From: Thermodesulfatator indicus DSM 15286
GTDB lineage: Bacteria; Desulfobacterota; Thermodesulfobacteria; Thermodesulfobacteriales; Thermodesulfatatoraceae
Length of the DNA: 64,000 nucleotides
Reading direction: 5' to 3'
NCBI RefSeq assembly: GCF_000217795.1
Contig: NC_015681.1
Coordinates: forward strand, 859,244-923,243
Part shown: in pieces, positions 58,791-64,000 of the stretch
Layout: every line of letters starts with the position of its first letter
Position numbering within the stretch: position 1 is the stretch's first letter
Program-made: the position numbers and the translations under genes
Notes under the pieces: model-generated
What the model was told of the DNA's origin: nothing
The model's input: the letters and a program-made list of their open reading frames with translations, nothing else
Database searches by the model: none

Positions 58791-60526
58791 GTGAGAAAAC
58801 CTTGCCTGATTAAGAAGGCATTACGACTGGTTAGGTAGTCGTGTTCATACACGACTACCCGGTAGTTAGGGTGAGAAAACCTTGCCTGATTAAGAAGGCA
58901 TTACGACAAATAATGTTCATAAAAACAAGATTCACAACATGGTTCATGTGAGAAAACCTTGCCTGATTAAGAAGGCATTACGACTGTGTTTTTTGGCCCA
59001 CAAAACGGCTTTAGCATCTAAATGTGAGAAAACCTTGCCTGATTAAGAAGGCATTACGACTCTGAAGCCAACTGGCTCGACAATATAATATACATTTATG
59101 TGAGAAAACCTTGCCTGATTAAGAAGGCATTACGACATTAACACACTCTTCACAAACTACACCAAAACCTTCAACAGTGAGAAAACCTTGCCTGATTAAG
59201 AAGGCATTACGACTTTATTGTTACTTTTTCATTTTTATTTATTGGTAACCAGTGAGAAAACCTTGCCTGATTAAGAAGGCATTACGACATGAATTTTTTA
59301 TCAATTACATCTGAAAAATCAACTAGTGAGAAAACCTTGCCTGATTAAGAAGGCATTACGACTCAACATCAGCTAAGAAACATCTGACAACAACCTCTTC
59401 ACGTGAGAAAACCTTGCCTGATTAAGAAGGCATTACGACAGGTAATAGAGCTCGTGGTCAACCTTTCGTTCTAAGTAGTCCTGTGAGAAAACCTTGCCTG
59501 ATTAAGAAGGCATTACGACTCGAGGCTGTTTATTTTCGAATTGTCAAGCCACCTTTCCTGTGAGAAAACCTTGCCTGATTAAGAAGGCATTACGACCCTG
59601 GGTATTGAGGGCAATCCAATTGCATCCCGTAATTTGTGAGAAAACCTTGCCTGATTAAGAAGGCATTACGACAGGTAATAGAGCTCGTGGTCAACCTTTC
59701 GTTCTAAGTAGTCCTGTGAGAAAACCTTGCCTGATTAAGAAGGCATTACGACTCGAGGCTGTTTATTTTCGAATTGTCAAGCCACCTTTCCTGTGAGAAA
59801 ACCTTGCCTGATTAAGAAGGCATTACGACCCTGGGTATTGAGGGCAATCCAATTGCATCCCGTAATTTGTGAGAAAACCTTGCCTGATTAAGAAGGCATT
59901 ACGACCTTTGAAAATCCTCGGCCCCGTTGTGATTTTCCCTGAAGACCAGTGAGAAAACCTTGCCTGATTAAGAAGGCATTACGACCCAGCACCTCTTCCT
60001 CATCAAGCTCATCCGTACTAGCGAACCGTGAGAAAACCTTGCCTGATTAAGAAGGCATTACGACGCCTTGTCTATCATGTTTTCGGTGCTGCTGAAGACA
60101 ACAAGTGAGAAAACCTTGCCTGATTAAGAAGGCATTACGACATGTTCCTCTACGATATCATGATCCACAAGAGTTAGTTTGTGAGAAAACCTTGCCTGAT
60201 TAAGAAGGCATTACGACATTGCTTTAAGATATCATATTGTTTATTTATGAATAAAGTGAGAAAACCTTGCCTGATTAAGAAGGCATTACGACCTTGGTTT
60301 ATTTCCCATAAAAATTCAGTATCGTTATTTTTTAACGTGAGAAAACCTTGCCTGATTAAGAAGGCATTACGACATGTTCCTCTACGATATCATGATCCAC
60401 AAGAGTTAGTTTGTGAGAAAACCTTGCCTGATTAAGAAGGCATTACGACGTTGGGGAGTTGTTGTCGTTTAAAATACTTTAAATACCGGGTGAGAAAACC
60501 TTGCCTGATTAAGAAGGCAAAGGGAC
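58791..60526 (+). CRISPR. CRISPR array, 23 repeats of 37 nt and 22 spacers
   Basis: The repeat starts GTGAGAAAACC and ends ATTACGAC, with TGCCT/AGGCA inside able to form a 5-bp stem. Repeats 1-22 appear identical. The 23rd (60490-60526) keeps its first 30 bases but ends AAGGGAC. Spacers are 37-44 nt. Spacers 9-11 (59440-59635) recur as 12-14 (59673-59868), and spacer 18 (60142-60180) recurs as 21 (60374-60412), leaving 18 distinct spacers. The intact end faces left, so transcription is probably rightward. No cas gene lies in the window, so the type cannot be given. Confidence 0.97.
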
Positions 60527-60547
60527 AGGCCCCCTGGCCTGTCCCTT
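60520..60547. repeat. 12-bp palindrome joined to the last CRISPR repeat
   Basis: AAGGGACAGGCC (60520-60531), loop CCCT, GGCCTGTCCCTT (60536-60547) forms a perfect 12-bp stem. Its first bases replace the end of the terminal repeat. There is no following T-run, so a simple terminator is unlikely. Confidence 0.75.
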
Positions 60548-60574
60548 ACAAATTGACGGGCCCGGTAATATGGT

Positions 60575-60685
60575 AGATGGCTGATGGCTAATGGAGAGAG
60601 ACTGCTTCGCTTCGCTCGCAGTGACAGAATGGTTGATGCCTGATGGCCAATGGCGAGAGATTACTTCGCTATGCTCGCAGTGACT
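60575..60685. repeat. Pair of direct REP-like repeats after the CRISPR array
   Basis: Two units in the same orientation (60575-60629, 60632-60685). Each reads GATGGCTGATGGC or a variant, AATGG, then GAGA..ACTTCGC..GCTCGCAGTGAC. They belong to the window-wide family. The rest of the 60548-60713 gap holds no gene. Confidence 0.75.
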
Positions 60686-60713
60686 GGATCTTACAATTCA
60701 ATATCCCCTAACG

Positions 60714-61406
60714 TTAAGTTGTTTCCAGATGTGAAAGTAGTTTATAAGCTCGAGCGGTCTTCTTGAAATAGGCCGCTATTTCGCGAGGGTCATCGAGCAC
60801 CGTGAAAAGATCAAGATCTTCTCTGGAAATCATTCCCTCGTGTAGAAGTCGTTCTTTTATCCAGGTAACTAATCCGTGCCAGTACTTGCTTTCTACCAGT
60901 ACAATGGGCACTGGCCTTATTTTATGTGTTTGCACTAAAGTAATAATTTCAAAAAATTCATCGAGGGTTCCATAACCCCCCGGCATACATAAAAGGCCTA
61001 CAGCATATTTAGCCATCATTACTTTGCGCACAAAAAAGTAGCGAAATTCAATTTTTATATTGGCGTAAGGATTGGCTTCTTGTTCTCGAGGAAGCCTTAT
61101 ATTGAGGCCTACCGAATAAGCACCAGCCTCTGCTGCTCCCTTATTAGCCGCTTCCATTATCCCGGGGCCACCCCCAGTAATTATGGAAAAGCCCTCTTTA
61201 GCCAGCAAACGAGCAATTTCTTCGGCCTTCTGATAATAAGGATGGCCTGGTTTTACCCTGTTTGAACCAAAGACCGTAATAGCAGGATAAACCTTAGGTA
61301 ATTCTTCAAAACCTTCTACAAACTCAGCCATTATCTTAAAAAGCCGCCAGGATTCTTTAGCAGCTAAACCATTTAACACGTATTGTTTGTCATCTAATTC
61401 TCTCAA
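60714..61406 (-). CDS. LOG-family protein (TIGR00730 Rossmann fold)
   Basis: The 230-aa product has ITGGGPGIMEAANKGA and PGGYGTLDEFFEI, the diagnostic LOG ('lysine decarboxylase-like') motifs. Family members hydrolyse nucleoside 5'-monophosphates (cytokinin-type) rather than decarboxylating lysine. It overlaps recO by 4 bases and is read with it. A housekeeping nucleotide-salvage role is most likely. Confidence 0.85.
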   Translation of the reverse strand: MRELDDKQYVLNGLAAKESWRLFKIMAEFVEGFEELPKVYPAITVFGSNRVKPGHPYYQKAEEIARLLAKEGFSIITGGGPGIMEAANKGAAEAGAYSVGLNIRLPREQEANPYANIKIEFRYFFVRKVMMAKYAVGLLCMPGGYGTLDEFFEIITLVQTHKIRPVPIVLVESKYWHGLVTWIKERLLHEGMISREDLDLFTVLDDPREIAAYFKKTARAYKLLSHLETT

Positions 61407-62182
61407 GGCCGACCTCCATGACTGTTAGCTAAACTTTTATTGTTAAACATTTCTTTTAAGACTCGTAAAGAATTAATTTCCTGATTTAAAACCCGCAATA
61501 CAAAATTTTCTATTAACCTTTCCGCCCTTTTAAGGTTTTCGGCACCTGGTTTGATTATCCTTAAACGCATGGGGCTTACATGGGCAATATGATTCAAAAA
61601 AGCCAGCAATTTCAAATCGAGGGCAAAATCCTCTTCAAATGCACAATTTTCACAGACCACCCCGCCCTCTGTAAAAGAAAAAAAGACATCTCTCTTCAAA
61701 GGCTTTTCACAGCGCAGGCAGCTTTCTCCAAGATAAGGGAAAAAACCGCTAGCTTTTAAAAGAGAAAGCTCAAAGCTAATCTTTAAAAGAGGCCAAAAAT
61801 CAAGGCCCTTGTTTAGCACGTAAAGACTTTCCTCAAAAAAAGAAAAAAAAGCTTGGCCAGTTCCGACTTTGAAAAAGCATTCTACCAATTCACTCAAATA
61901 AGCAGCTTTGGCAAAGGTCAGAGGTTCAAAACGCAAGTTTTCAAAGGGATTTAGCAAATCGGCCTGATCTAGAAATGGTGGCAAATTTACCTTGCCACCG
62001 CGCAAATGGGCCTGAATAAGAGAAAAGGGCTCAAGGGTGTTAACAAAACGTTTGAGACTTTTACGCCCTCCTTTAGCTACAGCGGCCAAACGCCCGCGTT
62101 CTGCTGAAAGTAACTCCAGCCGGACATCTTTCTCTCCTAGCGTTTGAGAACTTAAAATGATGGCCTGAACAACGACATTCAA
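61403..62182 (-). CDS. recO: DNA repair protein RecO
   Basis: The 259-aa protein has the OB-fold N-terminus (VVVQAIILSSQTLGEKD; LTE-type region) and a zinc-binding segment (CLRCEKPL, CENC). It promotes RecA loading on SSB-coated DNA with RecR. It is 3 bases from the RodZ-like gene and overlaps the LOG gene, so it is part of the run from mfd. Confidence 0.88.
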   Translation of the reverse strand: MNVVVQAIILSSQTLGEKDVRLELLSAERGRLAAVAKGGRKSLKRFVNTLEPFSLIQAHLRGGKVNLPPFLDQADLLNPFENLRFEPLTFAKAAYLSELVECFFKVGTGQAFFSFFEESLYVLNKGLDFWPLLKISFELSLLKASGFFPYLGESCLRCEKPLKRDVFFSFTEGGVVCENCAFEEDFALDLKLLAFLNHIAHVSPMRLRIIKPGAENLKRAERLIENFVLRVLNQEINSLRVLKEMFNNKSLANSHGGRP

Positions 62183-62185
62183 CGC

Positions 62186-62701
62186 TTATTCAGCTGACCC
62201 TGGAAGCTTAGGTAAAGTTGGTGATGGATTTTTAGGAGTATTTGCTTCGTCTTTTTTTAGAGGAATTTCTTCTATAAGAGGTGCAAGCTGAGAAGCAGAT
62301 TTCTTTTCTTCTTTAAAAAAGAGGAAATAGCCTCCAGTTATAAGTAAAATTACCAGTATCAGAATGGCTATAAGACGCCACGGTATTTCTTTTTGGGATT
62401 CTTTTTCATAGGACATTTCTTGAATTTTTTCAGTCTTATGCCGACGAAACGGGGCATAAGCCTCTTCAAAGCGGATTAAGGCTTCGTTTGGGTCAAGCCC
62501 GATGGTTTCACAGTAGCTTCTTATAAAACCCCTTATGTATATTTCTGCAGGAAGAATTTCCCAGTCTTCAGCCTCAAGAGCTTTTAGGGCTCGCAAACCA
62601 ATCCTTGTTTGTGAAGAAATTTCTTCCAGACTAAAGCCTCTTATTTCCCTCTGGTGTCTAAGGTATTCCCCAAAGCCGTTTTTATTTTGTCCTTCAGACA
62701 T
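62186..62701 (-). CDS. RodZ-like helix-turn-helix membrane protein
   Basis: The 171-aa product has a cro/C1-type helix-turn-helix domain of RodZ style (FGEYLRHQREIRGFSLEEIS, RALKALEAEDWEILPAEIYIRGFIRSYCE). One transmembrane segment (about 112-130) and a short Pro/Glu-rich tail follow. RodZ links the MreB actin-like filament to the membrane. Its periplasmic tail is shorter than in E. coli RodZ. It overlaps the SurA-like gene by one base. Confidence 0.8.
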   Translation of the reverse strand: MSEGQNKNGFGEYLRHQREIRGFSLEEISSQTRIGLRALKALEAEDWEILPAEIYIRGFIRSYCETIGLDPNEALIRFEEAYAPFRRHKTEKIQEMSYEKESQKEIPWRLIAILILVILLITGGYFLFFKEEKKSASQLAPLIEEIPLKKDEANTPKNPSPTLPKLPGSAE

Positions 62702-63618
62702 TAAAGCAATATCCTTATGTAAGCTTGTTCTCTAAGTTCTTTTTGCCAATTTTTGAGCAGTTGGTCAATTTTTTTCTGGCGAATTTTTTCTTCTATCTTT
62801 TGTTTGACTTCGCTTAAAGGTTTAGCCTTTTCTTTTTTAACTTGCAAGAGTTTAAAAATCTGCCAGGTATGGCCAACTTTTACAGGTGGGCTAATTTCAC
62901 CTGGGTGAAGCTTGGCCAAAATATTCCTTACTTCTGGAGCTAACTCTTCTGGACTGAACGTCCCAAGGCTGTGACCGCTATCTGGAATTTGAGAATATTC
63001 GGCGGCCACTTCCGCAAAGTCTTTCCCCTTTTTTAGTTCTTGATAAGCCTTTTTAATCTTGATTTCTGCCTGTGGACCACTAATGACTATAGCAGCTATT
63101 TCGTATTTGGTTATTAGTTTTCCATATTTTTTTTGATACGCCCTTTCTATTTCCTCTGGAGTGACAACTATCTGGCTTACTCGGCTCTGGACCAGCTTTA
63201 TTCGTTTTATCTGTTGTGCTACTTTCTCTCTGTATTTTGCAAGAGTTAACCCCTGCTCGGTCAAGAATCTTTGAAAGGCTTTGTCATCAAAACCATTTTG
63301 GCGCTTAAAATGCTCAATAAACTTGTCTATTTCTTCTGGAGAAACGGTAATTCCTTGACGCTCAATCTCCTGATTTATTAGTTTTTCGTCGATTAATTCT
63401 TGAAGGACTCTTTGGCGAATTTCTTTTTTAATACGCTCTCTTTCAGCAGGGTCTTGTACGCCTTTTAAGTATTCCTGATATAACGGAGCTGCTGCTTCAT
63501 CAAGCTCTGAAAGGGTTATAACCTCATCGTTTACCACGGCTACAATGCGGTCTACTATCTGGGCCTGAACATTTACCGCCCAAAAAATAACCCATATAAA
63601 CAAAATAGCCTTTTTCAT
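62701..63618 (-). CDS. SurA/PpiC-type peptidyl-prolyl isomerase
   Basis: The 305-aa exported protein has an N-terminal signal (KKAILFIWVIFWAVNVQA), a SurA-like N-terminal helical domain (IVDRIVAVVNDEVITLSELDE, about 21-41), and a parvulin domain (about 150-250, YSQIPDSGHSLGTFSPEEL, KVGHTWQIFKLLQVK). It helps fold outer-membrane proteins. It overlaps mfd by 4 bases on its 5' side and continues into the RodZ-like gene. Confidence 0.85.
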   Translation of the reverse strand: MKKAILFIWVIFWAVNVQAQIVDRIVAVVNDEVITLSELDEAAAPLYQEYLKGVQDPAERERIKKEIRQRVLQELIDEKLINQEIERQGITVSPEEIDKFIEHFKRQNGFDDKAFQRFLTEQGLTLAKYREKVAQQIKRIKLVQSRVSQIVVTPEEIERAYQKKYGKLITKYEIAAIVISGPQAEIKIKKAYQELKKGKDFAEVAAEYSQIPDSGHSLGTFSPEELAPEVRNILAKLHPGEISPPVKVGHTWQIFKLLQVKKEKAKPLSEVKQKIEEKIRQKKIDQLLKNWQKELREQAYIRILL

Positions 63619-64000
63619 CTAGCCTCCGCTAAATTTTTCTGCTCTGAGAGAAAGTAAATCTTTTCTGGCAACTTGGCGAGGGCCTTTTTTACCTCCTCGA
63701 GAAAAGAAAGCAATTCTTCGAGCACTTCCGATGTAGCTAGACTCAAAATAAGTTTGTTATCTTTAGTGATGCGTAGCCCAAGACCTCTTTTTCGAGCGAG
63801 CTTACGCCACAACTTTTCGTCTATCTGGGCTGAAGGGTCAAAGTAAAAGATTACCTCTTTGCCACGACGGTCAAGCTTACGTACTTTAAAAGACCTTAAA
63901 ATGGCCTTGAGCAGAGAAAGTTTTATCAGGTTTTCCACTTCTTTGGGCAGGATACCGAAACGGTCCTCTATTTCAAGGGCTAGTTCTTCTATGGCTTCTC
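63615..64000 (-). CDS. mfd: Transcription-repair coupling factor, C-terminal fragment
   Basis: The strand read in from the window edge encodes LEIEDRFGILPKEVENLIKLSLLKAILRSF, the start of the Mfd C-terminal domain (TRCF), followed by 100 residues of that domain. The bulk of the gene (UvrB-like, RID and helicase domains) lies beyond the window edge. Mfd displaces stalled RNA polymerase and recruits UvrA. The 3' end overlaps the SurA-like gene. Confidence 0.85.
   Translation of the reverse strand, partial: EAIEELALEIEDRFGILPKEVENLIKLSLLKAILRSFKVRKLDRRGKEVIFYFDPSAQIDEKLWRKLARKRGLGLRITKDNKLILSLATSEVLEELLSFLEEVKKALAKLPEKIYFLSEQKNLAEAR

Noticed and set aside
60181-60435. 84-codon open frame inside the CRISPR array
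   Set aside because: Its protein is just translation of the repeat (three KPCLIKKALR copies) with spacer-derived joins.

Overview
The window reads as chromosome from a thermophilic, anaerobic, sulfur-metabolising bacterium, most likely of the Thermodesulfobacteriota (Thermodesulfatator / Thermodesulfobacterium-like). This is an inference from gene content and style, not from a database search. The rRNA genes are far more G+C rich than the protein genes, as in thermophiles. Heme appears to be made through siroheme (fused siroheme decarboxylase, hemC, cobA-hemD). A cytochrome bd oxidase is present, as in many oxygen-tolerant sulfate reducers, and several proteins carry Fe-S or sulfur-linked motifs.

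Layout. 1-1260: a broken [FeFe]-hydrogenase gene with two frameshifts, cut off by a mobile 135-bp repeat. 1277-7051: a complete rRNA operon on the minus strand (16S, tRNA-Ile, tRNA-Ala, 23S, 5S) with three tandem promoters, boxA-like sites, both processing stems and a terminator. 7191-13105: a small unknown gene, cydAB, an Rrf2 regulator with a divergent operator region, and a three-gene operon (PurN-like, CobD-like, ComB). 13401-24362: nadE, a CAAX-type protease, a corrinoid adenosyltransferase, pyrG-rsmG, radA, a CstR/CsoR-type repressor with a membrane ferredoxin protein, trpEG and pgsA. 24375-31000: a PEP-CTERM surface protein, siroheme decarboxylase and an EmrAB-TolC type efflux operon. 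31000-36443: dsbC-like/amrA, an aminotransferase with serA, and an IS110-family insertion sequence with an apparent bridge RNA. 36667-47260: a TPR lipoprotein, rlmN, trmFO, a zinc-ribbon protein and the tig-clpP-clpX-lon proteostasis cluster. 47304-53755: two tRNAs, a ydcF-gmhA-led cluster, an Rpn-like protein, hemC and cobA-hemD. 53935-58161: a split permease, a degraded gene, a cysteine desulfurase/selenocysteine lyase-like enzyme and an MFS exporter. 58399-60547: a CRISPR array of 23 repeats with no cas genes in the window. 60714-64000 (minus strand): LOG-family protein, recO, a RodZ-like protein, a SurA-like chaperone and the 3' end of mfd.

How genes work together. HemC, CobA-HemD and the siroheme decarboxylase form one tetrapyrrole route that can also feed heme to the cytochrome bd oxidase. 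The corrinoid adenosyltransferase and CobD-like enzyme may belong to cobalamin metabolism. The PEP-CTERM protein, the CAAX-related protease and the TPR lipoprotein are scattered parts that suggest an exosortase surface-sorting system. A palindromic REP/MITE-like repeat family (signature GCGAGCGAAGCGAAGCAAT) is scattered through most larger intergenic gaps. It disrupts the hydrogenase, borders the IS110 element and flanks the CRISPR array.

Most distinctive signals: the IS110 upstream RNA with two matched hairpins inside a 13-bp closing stem; a repressor with a Cys-Ala-Cys site (persulfide-sensor-like) sitting on its own palindrome; CRISPR spacer duplications and a leader-proximal palindromic spacer; and four genes whose predicted transcription start falls at or within about two bases of the start codon.
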